Shown one piece after another: positions 35,784 to 46,739 of a stretch of 64,000 bases of DNA. Source of the stretch: Rhipicephalus microplus (Eukaryota; Arthropoda; Arachnida; Ixodida; Ixodidae); the NCBI RefSeq assembly GCF_043290135.1, contig NC_134701.1, positions 6,230,001 to 6,294,000 of the forward strand. Reading direction: 5' to 3'. The notes under the pieces are model-generated. The model saw only the letters and a program-made list of their open reading frames with translations. It had not been told where the DNA came from and made no database searches. Positions within the stretch are counted from its first letter, which is position 1. Every line of letters begins with the position of its first letter. The position numbers were made by a program, and so were the translations under genes.

Positions 35784-35869
35784 TCCCGGGAGTGGTGTGT
35801 CGCTTGTTTTTATTTTGGGCTGATAGCTTTGAAAATATGTTCTGATGGTGGTGAGTGTGGAGCAGGACT

Positions 35870-35964
35870 GTCTCCGTGGTGCAATTGGCTAGCGCGATCG
35901 GCTGTTAACCGAAAGGTTGGAGGTACGAGCCTACCCGGTGGAGGTGCGAGCCCACCCGGTGGAG
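35870..35964 (+). pseudogene. Unit with internal 21-bp duplication
   Basis: The 3' arm reads GAGCCTACCCGGTGGAGGTGC and then again GAGCCCACCCGGTGGAGGTGC: a direct repeat of 21 bp joining a CCTACCC type to a CCCACCC type. The two halves differ by one base, as if two unit types recombined within GGTGGAGGTGC. The following spacer has also lost four bases (GATATACTGATGG). Confidence 0.78.
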
Positions 35965-37508
35965 GTGCGGCGCTTTTTTTTCTTTGGGCTGATAGCTTTG
36001 AAGATATACTGATGGTGGTGAGAGGGGAGCACTACTGTCTCCGTGGCGCAATTGGCTAGCGCGATCGGCTGTTAACCGAGAGGTTGGAGGTTGGAGCCCT
36101 CCCGGTGGTGGTGCGGCGATTTTTTTCCTTTTGGCTGATAGCTCTGAAGAAATGTTCTGACGGTGGTGAGAGTGGAGCACGACTGTCTCCATGGCGCAAT
36201 TGGCTATGCGATCGGCTGTCAACTGAAAGGTTGGAGGTTCGAGTCCTCCCGGGAGTGGTGTATTGCTTTTTTTTTGGGCTGATAGCTTTGAAGATATGTT
36301 CTGATGGTGGTGAGAGTGGAGCACGACTGTCTCGGTGGCGCAGTTGGCTAGCGCGATCGGCTGTTAACCGAAAGGTTGGAGGTACGAGCCCACCCGGTGG
36401 TGGTGTGGCGCTTTTTTTTCTTTGGGCTGATAGCTGTGAAGAAATGTTCTGACGGTGGTGAGAGTGGAGCACGACTGTCTTCGTGGCGCAATTGGCTATG
36501 CGATCGGCTGTTAACTGAAAGGTTGGAGGTTGGAGCCCTCCCGGGAGTGGTGTGTTGCGTTTTTTTCTTTGGGCTGATAGCTTTGAAGATGTGTTCTCGT
36601 GGTGGTGAGAGTGGAGCAGGACTGTCTCCGTGGCACAATTGGCTAGCGCGATCGGCTGTTAACCGAAATTTGGAGGTACGAGCCCACCCGGTGGTGGTGC
36701 GGCGCTTTTTTTTCTTTGGGCTGATAGCTTTGAAGAAATGTTCTGATGGTGGTGAGAGTGGAGCACGTCTGTCTCCGTGGCTCAATTGGCTAGCGCGGTC
36801 GGATGTTAACCGAAAGGTTGGAGGTTCGAGCCCTCCCGAGGGTGGTGTGTTGCTTTTTTTATTTTGGGCTGATAGCTTTGAAAATATGTTTTGATGGTGG
36901 TGAGTGTGGAGCAGGACTGTCTCCGTGACGCAATTGGCTAGCGCGATCGGCTGTTAACCGAAAGGTTGGAGGGACGAGTCCTCCCGGGACTGGTGCGTTG
37001 CTTTTTTTTCTTTGGGCTGATAGCTTTACAGATATGTTCTGATGGTGGTAAGAGTGGAGCACGACTGTCTCCGTGGCGCAATTGGCTAGCGCGATCGGCT
37101 GTTAACCGAAAGGTTGGAGGTAAGAGCCCAACAGGTGGTGGTGCGGCGCTTTTTTTCTTTGGACTGATAGCTCAGAAGAAATATTCTGACGGTGGTGAGA
37201 GTGGAGCACGACTGTCTCCGTGGCGAAATTGGCTAGCGCGATCGGCTGTTAACCGAAAGGTTGGGGGTAGGAGCCCTCCCAGGAGTGGTGTGTTGCTTTT
37301 TACTCTTTGGGCTGATAGCTTTGAAGATATGTTCTGATGGTGGTGAGAGTGGAGCAGGACTGTCTCCGTGGCGCAATCGGCTAACGCGATCGGCTGTTAA
37401 CCGAAAGGTTGGAGGTACGAGCCCTCCCGGGAGTGGTGTGTTGCTTTTTTTCTTTGGGCTGATAGCTTTGAAGATATGTTCTGATGGTGGTGAGAGTGGA
37501 GCACGACT

Positions 37509-37581
37509 GTCTCCGTGGCGCAATTGGCTATTCGATCGGCATTTAACTGAAAGGTTTGAGGTTCGAGCCCTTCTCGGAGAG
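37509..37581 (+). pseudogene. Class C unit with CATTTAA loop
   Basis: The loop is CATTTAA: U33 is A and the anticodon triplet is TTT. Without U33 it should not work as tRNA-Lys. The 3' end is CCTTCTCGGAGAGG. The same variant is at 41049, with matching trailer GTGTGTTG, so it is one lesion in two related segments. Confidence 0.7.
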
Positions 37582-37952
37582 GTGTGTTGCTTTTTTTTTA
37601 TTTTGGGCTGATAGCTTTGAAGATATGTTCTGATGGTGGTGAGAGTGGAGCACGACTGTCTCCGTGGCGCAATTGGCTAGCGCGATCGGCTGTTAACCGA
37701 AAGGTTGGAGGTAAGAGCCCAACCGGTGGTGGTGCGGCGCTTTTTTTCTTTGGACTGATAGCTCAGAAGAAATATTCTGACGGTGGTGAGAGTGGAGCAC
37801 GACTGTCTCCGTGGCGAAATTGGCTAGCGCGATCGGCTGTTAACCGAAAGGTTGGGGGTAGGAGCCCTCCCAGGAGTGGTGTGTTGCTTTTTACTCTTTG
37901 GGCTGATAGCTTTGAAGATATGTTCTGATGGTGGTGAGAGTGGAGCAGGACT

Positions 37953-38026
37953 GTCTCCGTGGCGCAATCGGCTAACGCGATCGGCTGTCAACTGAAAGGT
38001 TGGAGGTTCGAGTCCTCCCGGGAGTG
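37953..38026 (+). pseudogene. GTC-anticodon unit with full-length D arm
   Basis: This copy joins a class B 5' half (AATCGGCTAACGCG) to a GTC 3' half (CTGTCAACTGAAAGG, GGTTCGAGTCC). It looks like a recombinant made inside the anticodon arm. Its trailer reads GTGAATTGC. The unit at 41346 has the same 3' half with GCCATTGGCTAGCGCG upstream, so the chimeric type was itself copied or formed twice. Confidence 0.72.
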
Positions 38027-38495
38027 GTGAATTGCTTTTTTTTCGGGCTGATAGCTTTGAAGATATGTTCTGATGGTGGTGAGAGTGGAGCACGACTGTC
38101 TCCGTGGCGCAATTGGCTAGCGCGATCGGCTGTTAACCGAAAGGTTGGAGGTACGAGCCCACACGGTGGTGGTCCGGCACTTTTTTTTCTTTGGGCTGAT
38201 AGCTCTGAAGAAATGTTCTTACGGTGGTGAGAGTGGAGCACGACTGTCTCCGTGGCGCAATTGGCTATGCGAAAGGCTGTTAACCGGAAGGTTGGAGGTT
38301 CGAGCCCTCCCGGGAGTGGTGTGTTGCTTTTTTTTTCTTTGGGCTGATAGCTTTGAAGATATGTTCTGATGGTGGTGAGAGTGGAGCAGGACTTCTCCGT
38401 GGCGCAATTGGCTAGCGCGATCGGCTGTTAACCGAAAGGTTGGAGGTACGAGCCCACCCGGTGGTGGTGCGGCGCTTTTTTTCTTTGGGCTGATA
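37985..38495 (+). repeat. Direct repeat with 41378-41893
   Basis: Shared markers are the GTC 3' half with trailer GTGAATTGC, GTCCGGCAC, TTCTTACGG, the AAAGG/CCGGA unit and GGACTTCTCC (38393/41791). Offsets of 3,393-3,398 differ only through T-run length. Confidence 0.82.
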
Positions 38496-39721
38496 GCTTT
38501 GAAGATATGTTCTGATGGTGGTGAGAGTGAAGCACGACTGTCCCCGTGGCGCAATAGGCTAGCGCGATCGGCTGTTAACCGAAAGATTGGAGGTTTGAGC
38601 CCTCCCGGGAGTGGTGTGTTGCTTTTTTTTATTTCGGGCTGATAGCTTTGAAGATATGTTCTGGTGGTGGTGAGTGTGGAGCAGGACTGTCTCCGTGGCG
38701 CAATTGGCTAGCGCGATCGGCTGTTAACCGAAAGGTTGGACGTACGAGCCCTCCCGGGAGTGGTGCATTGCTTTTTTTTCTTTGGGCTGATAGCTTTGAA
38801 GATATGTTCTCATGGTGGTGAGAGTGGAGCACGACTGTCCCGTGGCGCTATTGGCTAGCGAGATCGGCTGTTAACCGAAAGGTTGGAGGTTCGAGCCCAC
38901 CCGGTAGTGGTGCGGCGCTTTTTTTTTCTTTGGGCTGATAGCTTTGAAGATGTGTTCGGATGGTGATAAGAGTGGAGCATGACTGTCTCAGTGGCGCAAT
39001 TGGCTAGCGCTATCGGCTGTTAACCGAAAGGTTGGAGGTTCGGGCCCACCTGGTGGTGGTGCGGCGCTTTTTTTTCTTTGGACTGATAGCTTTGAAGATA
39101 TGTTCTGATGGTGGTGAGAGTGGAGCACGACTGTCTCCGTGGCGCAATTGTCTAGCGCGATCGGCTGTTAACCGAAAGGTTGGAGGTACGAGCCCACCCG
39201 GTGGTGGTGCGGCGCTTTTTTTCTTTGGGCTGATAGCTTTGAAGATATGTTCTGATGGTGGTGAGAGTGGAGCAGGACTGTCTCCGTGGCGCAATCAGCT
39301 AACGCGATCGGCAGTTAACCGAAAGGTTGGAGGTACGAGCCCTTCCGGGAGTGGTGTGTTGCTTTCTTTATTTTGGGCTGATAGCTTTGAAGATATGTTC
39401 TGATGGTGGTGAGAGTGGAGCACGACTTTCTCCGTGGCGCAATTGGCTAGTGCGATCGGCTGTTAACCGAAAGGTTGGAGGTACGAGCCCACCTGGTGGT
39501 GGTGCGGCGCTTTTTTTCCTTTGGGCTGATAGCTTTGAAGATATGTTCTGATGGTGGTGAGAGTGGAGCACGACTGTCTCGATGGCGCAATTGGCTATTC
39601 GATCGGCTGTTAACTGAAAGGTTTGAGGTTCGAGCCCTTCCGGGAGTGGTGTGTTGTTTTTTTATTTTGGGCTGATAGCTTTGAAGATATGTAATGATGG
39701 TGGTGAGAGTGGAGCATGACT

Positions 39722-39794
39722 GTCTCCATGGCGCAATTGGCTATGCGATCGGCTGTTAACTCAAAGGTTGGAGGTTCGAGCCCTCGCGGGAGTG
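39722..39794 (+). pseudogene. Short-D-arm unit with CTCAA anticodon 3' strand
   Basis: The body has GGCTATGCG, the loop CTGTTAA with GTT, and 3' strand CTCAA, so 29:41 is C.C. The B box GGTTCGAGCCC is intact and the 3' end is CCTCGCGGGAGTG. It is followed by a run of G after T7 (TTTGGGGGG). Copies are at 43709 and 50634 with GTCTCCA or GCCTCCA 5' ends. Confidence 0.66.
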
Positions 39795-40900
39795 GTGTGT
39801 TGCTTTTTTTGGGGGGCTGATTGCTTTGAAGATATGTTCTGATGGTGGTGAGAGTGGAGCAGGACTGTCTCCTTGGCGCAATTGGCTAGCGCGATCGGCT
39901 GTTAACCGAAAGGTTTCAGGTTCAGGCCCACCTGGTGCTGGTGCGGCGCTTTTTTTTGGGCTGATAGCTTTGAAGATATGTTCTGAAGTTGGTGAAAGTG
40001 GAGCACGACTGTCCCCGTGGCGCAATAGGCTAGCGCGATCGGCAGTTAACCGAAAGAATGGAGGTTTGAGCCCTCCCGGGAGTGGTGTGTTGCTTTTTTT
40101 ATTTTGGGCTGATAGCTTTGAAGATATGTTCTCGTGGTGGTAAGTGTGCAGCAGGACTGTCTCCGTGGCGCAATTGGCTAGCGCGATCGGCTGTTAACCG
40201 AAAGGTTGGACGTACGAGCCCTCTCGGGAGTGGTGCATTGCTTTTTTTCTCTTTGGGCTGATAGCTTTGAAGATATGTTCTCATGGTGGTGAGAGTGGAG
40301 CACGACTGTCTCCGTGGCGCTATTGGCTAGCGCGATCGGCTGTTAACCGATAGGTTGGAGGTTCGAGCCCACCCGGTGGTGGTGCGGCGCTTTTTTTTTC
40401 GTTGGGCTGATAGCTTCGAAGATGTGTTCTGATGGTGGTAAGAGTGGAGCACGACTGTCTCCGTGGCGCAATTGGCTAGCGCTATCGGCTGTTAACCGAA
40501 AGGTTGGAGGTTCGGGCCCACCTGGTGGTGGTGCGGCGCTTTTTTTTCTTTGGGCTGATAGCTTTGAAGATATGTTCTGATGGTGGTGAGAGTGGAGCAC
40601 GACTGTCTCCGTGGCGCAATTGACTAGTGCAATCGGCTGTTAACCGAAAGGTTGGAGGTACGAGCCCACCCGGTGGTGGTGCGGCGCTTTTTTTTCTTTG
40701 GGCTGATAGCTTTGAAGATATGTTCTGATGGTGTTGAGAGTGGAGCAGGACTGTCCCCGTGGCGCAATGGGCTAGCGCGATCGGCTGTTAACCGAAAAGT
40801 TGGAGGTACGAGCCCACCCGGTGGTGGTGTGGCGCTTGTTTTTCTTTGGGCTGATAGCTTTGAAGATATGTTCTGATGGTGGTGAGAGTGGAGCACGACT

Positions 40901-40974
40901 GTCTTCGTGGCGCAATTGGCTAGCGCGATCGGCTGTTAACCGAAAGGTTGGAGGTTCGAGCCCTCCCGGGAGTG
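40901..40974 (+). tRNA. tRNA-Asn-GTT: tRNA-Asn(GUU)-like, GTCTTCG 5' end
   Basis: The body keeps GTT in a normal loop, the intact B box GGTTCGAGCCC and the paired T stem GGAGG/CCTCC. The acceptor 5' strand is GTCTTCG, a C5-to-T change leaving a T.G wobble. Equivalent copies stand at 44884, 48717 and 51810, each following a unit whose trailer ends GTGGCGCTTG. The T7 run is followed by AATTT instead of ATTTT in three of them. Confidence 0.62.
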
Positions 40975-42527
40975 GTGTGTTGCTTTTTTTAATTTGGGCT
41001 GATAGCTTTGAAGATATGTTCTGATGGTGGTGAGAGTGGAGCACGACTGTCTCCATGGCGCAATTGGCTATTCGATCGGCATTTAACTGAAAGGTTTGAG
41101 GTTCGAGCCCTTCTCGGAGAGGTGTGTTGTTTTTTTTTTATTTTGGGCTGATAGCTTTGAAGATATGTAATGATGGTGGTGAGAGTGGAGCACGAATGTC
41201 TCCGTGGCGCAATTGGCTAGCGCGATCGGCTGTTAACCGAAAGGTTGGAGGTACGAGCCTACCCAGTGGAGGTGCGGCGCTTTTTTTTCTTTGGGCTGAT
41301 AGCTTTGAAGATATGTTCTGATGGTGGTGAGAGTGGAGCACGACTGTCTCCGTGGCGCCATTGGCTAGCGCGATCGGCTGTCAACTGAAAGGTTGGAGGT
41401 TCGAGTCCTCCCGGGAGTGGTGAATTGCTTTTTTTTTCTTTGGGCTGATAGCTTTGAAGATATGTTCTGATGGCGGTGAGAGTGGAGCACGACTGTCTCC
41501 GTGGCGCAATTGGCTAGCGCGATCGGCTGTTAACCGAAAGGTTGGAGGTACGAGCCCACACGGTGGTGGTCCGGCACTTTTTTTTTCTTTGGGCTGATAG
41601 CTCTGAAGAAATGTTCTTACGGTGGTGAGAGTGGAGCACGACTGTCTCCGTGGCGCAATTGGCTATGCGAAAGGCTGTTAACCGGAAGGTTGGAGGTTCG
41701 AGCCCTCCCGGGAGTGGTGTGTTGCTTTTTTTTTCTTTGGGCTGATAGCTTTGAAGATATGTTCTGATGGTGGTTAGAGTGGAGCAGGACTTCTCCGTGG
41801 CGCAATTGGCTAGCGCGATCGGCTGTTAACCGAAAGGTTGGAGGTACGAGCCCACCCGGTGGTGGTGCAGCGCTTTTTTTCTTTGGGCTGATAGCTCTGA
41901 AGAAATGTTCTGACGGTGGTGAGAGTGGAGCACGACTGTCTCCGTGGCGCATTTGGCTAGCGCGATCGGCTGTTAACCGAAAGGTTGGAGGTACGAGCCC
42001 TCCCGGGAGTGGTGTGTTGCTTTTTATTCTTTGGGCAGATAGCTTTGAAGATATGTTCTGATGTTGGTGAGAGTGGAGCAGGACTGTCTCCGTGGCGCCA
42101 TTGGCTAACGCGATCGGCTGTTAACCGAAAGTTTGGAGGCACGAGCCCACGCAGTGGTGGTGCGGCGCTTTTTTTTCTTTGGACTGATAGCTTTGAAGAT
42201 ATGTTCTGATGGTGGTGAGAGTGGAGCACGACTGTCTCCGTGGCGCAATTGGCTATTCGATCGGCTGTTGACTGAAAGTTTGGATGTTCGAACCCTCCCG
42301 GGAGCAGTGTGTTGCTTTTTTTCTTTGGGCTGATAGCTTCGAAGATATGTTCTGATGGTGGTGAGAGTGGAGCAGGACTGTCTCCGTGGCGCAATTGGCT
42401 GCCGCGATTGGCGGTTAACCGAAAGGTTTGAGGTTCGGGCCCAAACGGTGCTGGTGCGGCGCTTTCTTTTCTTTAGGCTGATAGCTTTGAAGATATGTTC
42501 TGATGGTGGTGAGAGTGAAGCACGACT

Positions 42528-44990
42528 GTCCCCGTGGCGCAATAGGCTAGCGCGATCGGCTGTTAACCGAAAGATTGGAGGTTTGAGCCCTCCCGGGAGT
42601 GGTGTGTTGCTTTTTTTTATTTCGGGCTGATAGCTTTGAAGATATGTTCTGGTGGTGGTGAGTGTGGAGCAGGACTGTCTCCGTGGCGCAATTGGCTAGC
42701 GCGATCGGCTGTTAACCGAAAGGTTAGACGTACGAGCCCTCCCGGGAGTGGTGCATTGCTTTTTTTTCTTTGGGCTGATAGCTTTGAAGATATGTTCTCA
42801 TGGTGGTGAGAGTGGAGCACGACTGCCTCCGTGGCGCTATTGGCTAGCGAGATCGGCTGTTAACCGAAAGGTTGGAGGTTCGAGCCCACCCGGTAGTGGT
42901 CGGCGCTTTTTTTTTCTTTGGGCTGATAGCTTTGAAGATGTGTTCGGATGGTGGTAAGAGTGGAACACGACTGTCTCCGTGGCGCAATTGGCTAGCGCTA
43001 TCGGCTGTTAACCGAAAGGTTGGAGGTTCGGGCCCACCTGGTGGTGGTGCGGCGCTTTTTTTTCTTTGGGCTGATAGCTTTGAAGATATGTTCTGATGGT
43101 GGTGAGAGTGGAGCACGACTGTCTCCGTGGCGCAATTGTCTAGCGCGATCGGCTGTTAACCGAAAGGTTGGAGGTACGAGCCCACCCGGTGGTGGTGCGG
43201 CGCTTTTTTTCTTTGGGCTGATAGCTTTGAAGATATGTTCTGATGGTGGTGAGAGTGGAGCAGGACTGTCTCCGTGGCGCAATCAGCTAACGCGATCGGC
43301 AGTTAACCAAAAGGTTGGAGGTACGAGCCCTTCCGGGAGTGGTGTGTTGCTTTCTTTATTTTGGGCTGATAGCTTTGAAGATATGTTCTGATGGTGGTGA
43401 GAGTGGAGCACGACTTTCTCCGTGGCGCAATTGGCTAGCGCGATCGGCTGTTAACCGAAAGGTTGGAGGTACGAGCCCACCTGGTGGTGGTGCGGCGCTT
43501 TTTTTCCTTTGGCTGATAGCTTTGAAGATATGTTCTGATGGTGGTGAGAGTGGAGCACGACTGTCTCCATGGCGCAATTGGCTATTCGATCGGCTGTTAA
43601 CTGAAAGGTTTGAGGTTCGAGCCCTTCCGGGAGTGGTGTGTTGCTTTTTTATTTTGGGCTGATAGCTTTGAAGATATGTAATGATGGTGGTGAGTGTGGA
43701 GCATGACTGCCTCCATGGCGCAATTGGCTATGCGATCGGCTGTTAACTCAAAGGTTGGAGGTTCGAGCCCTCGCGGGAGTGGTGTGTTGCTTTTTTGGGG
43801 GCTGATTGCTTTGAAGATATGTTCTGATGGTGGTGAGAGTGGAGCAGGACTGTCTCCTTGGCGCAATTGGCTAGCGCGATCGGCTGTTAACCGAAAGGTT
43901 TGAGGTTCAGGCCCACCTGGTGCTGGTGCGGCGCTTTTTTTTGGGCTGATAGCTTTGAAGATATGTTCTGAAGTTGGTGAAAGTGGAGCACGACTGTCCC
44001 CGTGGCGCATTAGGCTAGCGCGATCGGCAGTTAACCGAAAGGTTGGAGGTTTGAGCCCTCCCGGGAGTGGTGTGTTGCTTTTTTTATTTTGGGCTGATAG
44101 CTTTGAAGATATGTTCTCGTGGTGGTAAGTGTGCAGCAGGACTGTCTCCGTGGCGCAATTGGCTAGCGCGATCGGCTGTTAACCGAAAGGTTGGACGTAC
44201 GAGCCCTCTCGGGAGTGGTGCATTGCTTTTTTTTCTTTGGGCTGATAGCTTTGAAGATATGTTCTCATGGTGGTGAGAGTGGAGCACGACTGTCTCCGTG
44301 GCGCTATTGGCTAGCGCGATCGGCTGTTAACCGATAGGTTGGAGGTTCGAGCCCACCCGGTGGTGGTGCGGCGCTTTTTTTTCGTTGGGCTGATAGCTTC
44401 GAAGATGTGTTCTGATGGTGGTAAGAGTGGAGCACGACTGTCTCCGTGGCGCAATTGGCTAGCGCTATCGGCTGTTAACCGAAAGGTTGGAGGTTCGGGC
44501 CCACCTGGTGGAGGTGCGGCGCTTTTTTTTCTTTGGGCTGATAGCTTTGAAGATATGTTCTGATGGTGGTGAGTGTGGAGCACGACTGTCTCCGTGGCGC
44601 AATTGACTAGTGCGATCGGCTGTTAACCGAAAGGTTGGAGGTACGAGCCCACCCGGTGGTGGTGCGGCGCTTTTTTTTCTTTGGGCTGATAGCTTTGAAG
44701 ATATGTTCTGATGGTGTTGAGAGTGGAGCAGGACTGTCCCCGTGGCGCAATGGGCTAGCGCGATCGGCTGTTAACCGAAAGGTTGGAGGTACGAGCCCAC
44801 CCGGTGGTGGTGTGGCGCTTGTTTTTCTTTGGGCTGATAGCTTTGAAGATATGTTCTGATGGTGGTGAGAGTGGAGCACGACTGTCTTCGTGGCGCAATT
44901 GGCTAGCGCGATCGGCTGTTAACCGAAAGGTTGGAGGTTCGAGCCCTCCCGGGAGTGGTGTGTTGCTTTTTTTAATTTGGGCTGAGAGCT
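42528..44990 (+). repeat. 2.5-kb repeat, partner of 38540-41000
   Basis: Its 3' part is shared again with 49.7-53.0 kb, so three versions of 43.0-44.9 kb exist (39.0, 43.0, 49.9 kb). The U33-to-A units occur only in these three versions. Confidence 0.87.
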
Positions 44991-46090
44991 TTGAAGATAT
45001 GTATTGATGGTGGCGAGAGTGGAGCACGACTGTCTCCGTGGCGCAATTGGCTAGCGCGATCGGCTGTTAACCGAAAGTTGGAGGTACAAGCCCACCCGGT
45101 GGTGGTGCGGCGCTTTTTTTTCTTTGGGCTGATAACGTTGAAGATATGTTCTGATGTTGGTGAGAGTGGAGCAGGACTGTCTCCGTGGCGCAATCGGCTA
45201 ACGCGATCGGCTGTTAACCAAAAGGTTGGAGGTACGAGCCCTCCCGGGAGTGGTGTGTTGCTTTTTTTATTTTGGGCTGATAGCTTTGAAGATATGTTCT
45301 GATGGTGGTGAGAGTGGAGCACGACTGTCTCCGCGGCGCAATTGGCTAGCGCGATCAGCTGTTAACCGAAAGGTTGGAGGTACGAGCCCACCCGGTGGTG
45401 GTGCGGCGCTTTTTTTTCTTTGGGCTGATAGCTTTGAAGATATGTTCTGATGGTGGTGAGAGTGGAGCACGACTGTCTCCATGGCGCAATTGGCTATTCG
45501 ATCGGCTGTTAACTGAAAGGTTTGAGGTTCGAGCCTTTCCGGGAGTTGTGTGTTGCTTTTTTATTTTGGGCAGATAGCTTTGAAGATATGTAATGATGGT
45601 GGTGAGAGTGGAGCACGACTGTCTCCGTGGCGCAATTGGCTAGCGCGATCGGCTGTTAACCGAAAGGTTGGAGGTACGAGCCCACCCGGTGGTGGTGCGG
45701 CGCTTTTTTTTCTTTGGGCTGATAGCTTTGAAGATATGTTCTGATGGTGGAGAGAGTGGAGCACGACTGTCTCCATGGCGCAATTGGCTATTAGATCGGC
45801 TGTTAACTGAAAGGTTTGAGGTTCGAGCCCTTCCGGGAGTGGTGCGGCGCTTTTTTTTCTTTGGGCTGATAGCTTTGAAGAAATGTTCTTATGGTGGTGA
45901 GAGTTGAGCACGTCTGTCTCCGTGGCGCAATTGGCTAGCGCGGTCGGCTGTTAACCGAAAGGTTGGAGGTTCGAGCCCTCCCGGGAGTGGTGTGTTGCTT
46001 TTTTTATTTTTTGCTGATAGCTTTGAAAATATGTTTTGATGGTGGTGAGTGTGGAGCAGGACTGTCTCCGTGACGCAATTGGCTAGCTCG
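42790..46090 (+). repeat. 3.3-kb repeat with 49713-53015 (offset 6,923-6,926)
   Basis: About 22 units are in the same order, including GACTGCCTCC (42825/49748), CTCCGCGGCGC (45327/52253), TATTAGATCGG (45769/52695) and GTTCTTATGG before 45916/52842. One clear difference is AGTGGTCGGCGC (42896) against AGTGGTGCGGCGC (49819), a base lost in the left copy. Confidence 0.88.
45916..45989 (+). tRNA. tRNA-Asn-GTT: tRNA-Asn(GUU)-like, GTCGG anticodon stem
   Basis: This unit follows a spacer with GAGTTGAGCACGTCT and carries GCGCGGTCGG before the loop, so position 27 is G rather than A; 27:43 stays unpaired (G.A). The loop is CTGTTAA and the B box is intact. Sister copies stand at 47394, 52842 and 63608, and a C54 form (GGCTCGAGCCC) with GTTGG at 9495, 13779, 16589, 20279, 29581 and 33126. 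Confidence 0.6.
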
Positions 46091-46739
46091 ATCGGCTGTT
46101 AACCGAAAGGTTGGAGGTACGAGCCCACCCGGTGGAGGTGCGGCGCTTTTTTTTCTTTAGACTGATAGATTTGAAGATATGTCCTGATGGTGGTGAGAGT
46201 GGAGCACGACTGTCTCCGTGGCGCCATTGGCTAGCGCGATCGACTGTTAACCGAGAGGTTGGAGGTTCGAGCCCACCCGGTAGTGGTGTGTTGCTTTTTT
46301 TATTTTTTGCTGATAGCTTTGAAGACATGCTCTGATGGTGGTGAGAGCGGAGCACGACTGTCTCCGTGGCGCAATTGGCTAGCGCGATTGGCTGTTAACC
46401 GAAAGGTTGGAGGTATGAGCCCACCCGGTGGTGGTGTGGCGCTTGTTTTTCTTTGGGCTGATAGCTTTGAAGATATGTTCTGATGGTGTTGAGAGTGGAG
46501 CACGACTGTCTCCGTGGCGCAATTGGCTAGCGCGATCGGCTGTTAACCGAAAGGTTAGAGGTTGGAGCCCTCCCGGGAGTGGTGTGTTGTTTTTTTTATT
46601 TTGGGCTGATAGCTTTGAAGATATGTAATGATGGTGGTGAGAGTGGAGCAGGACTGTCTCCGTGGCGCAATTGGCTAGCGCGATCGGCTGTTAACCAAAG
46701 GGTAGGAGGTACGAGCCCTCCCGGGAGTGGTGTGTTGCT

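Larger units (their letters stand above)
35721..35794 (+). tRNA. tRNA-Asn-GTT: tRNA-Asn(GUU)-like, best-preserved copy
   Basis: This copy keeps the most tRNA features. The acceptor 5' strand is GTCTCCG, the D stem GCGC/GCGC with GG at 18-19, the anticodon loop CTGTTAA with GTT at 35755-35757, and the T arm GGAGG/CCTCC with loop TTCGAGC. The anticodon stem is ATCGG/CCGAA with a 27:43 A.A mismatch, as in nearly all copies. The acceptor 3' strand CGGGAGT pairs poorly in register; it improves if G67 bulges, giving G7-C66 then CTCC with GGAG. There is no encoded CCA, as is normal in eukaryotes. If any copy is charged with asparagine, this type is the likeliest, but the acceptor stem makes that doubtful. 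The T run downstream is only five long. Confidence 0.72.
34100..38540 (+). repeat. Diversified stretch with irregular unit types
   Basis: This part does not match the left-hand higher-order repeats over long distances. It holds unusual forms: GGTTGGGGGTAGGAGCCC (34156, 37214, 37805), GGTAAGAGCCC (34303, 37067, 37658), the spacerless unit 35574, the 21-bp duplication 35870 and the T-arm deletion 34745. A 591-bp local repeat links 37067-37340 and 37658-37930. It may be an old boundary between two homogenisation domains. Confidence 0.7.
30025..39940 (+). repeat. Unit map, part 4: 68 tRNA-like bodies
   Basis: Body starts: 30025, 30171, 30319, 30466, 30613, 30761, 30909, 31056, 31204, 31352, 31499, 31647, 31795, 31944, 32090, 32238, 32385, 32534, 32682, 32830, 32978, 33126, 33274, 33422, 33570, 33713, 33861, 34009, 34156, 34303, 34450, 34598, 34745, 34886, 35034, 35182, 35330, 35479, 35574, 35721, 35870, 36037, 36185, 36329, 36477, 36624, 36771, 36919, 37067, 37214, 37362, 37509, 37658, 37805, 37953, 38098, 38246, 38393, 38540, 38689, 38837, 38985, 39133, 39280, 39428, 39576, 39722, 39867. 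Spacing is least regular at 34.7-36.2 kb, where one spacer is missing (before 35574) and one body has a 21-bp internal duplication (35870). The unit at 38393 has lost its first bases (GGACTTCTCC). Confidence 0.92.
38540..41000 (+). repeat. 2.5-kb repeat with 42528-44990 (offset about 3,985)
   Basis: Seventeen units correspond, from 38540/42528 to 40901/44884. Shared markers are CTGGTGGTGG, GGACGTACGAG, GCATTGC, GTGTTCGGATGG, AATTGTCTAGCG, CAGTTAACC (U33-to-A) and TTCTGAAGTTGGTGAAAG. Small indels in T and G runs shift the offset from 3,988 to 3,983. Confidence 0.87.
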
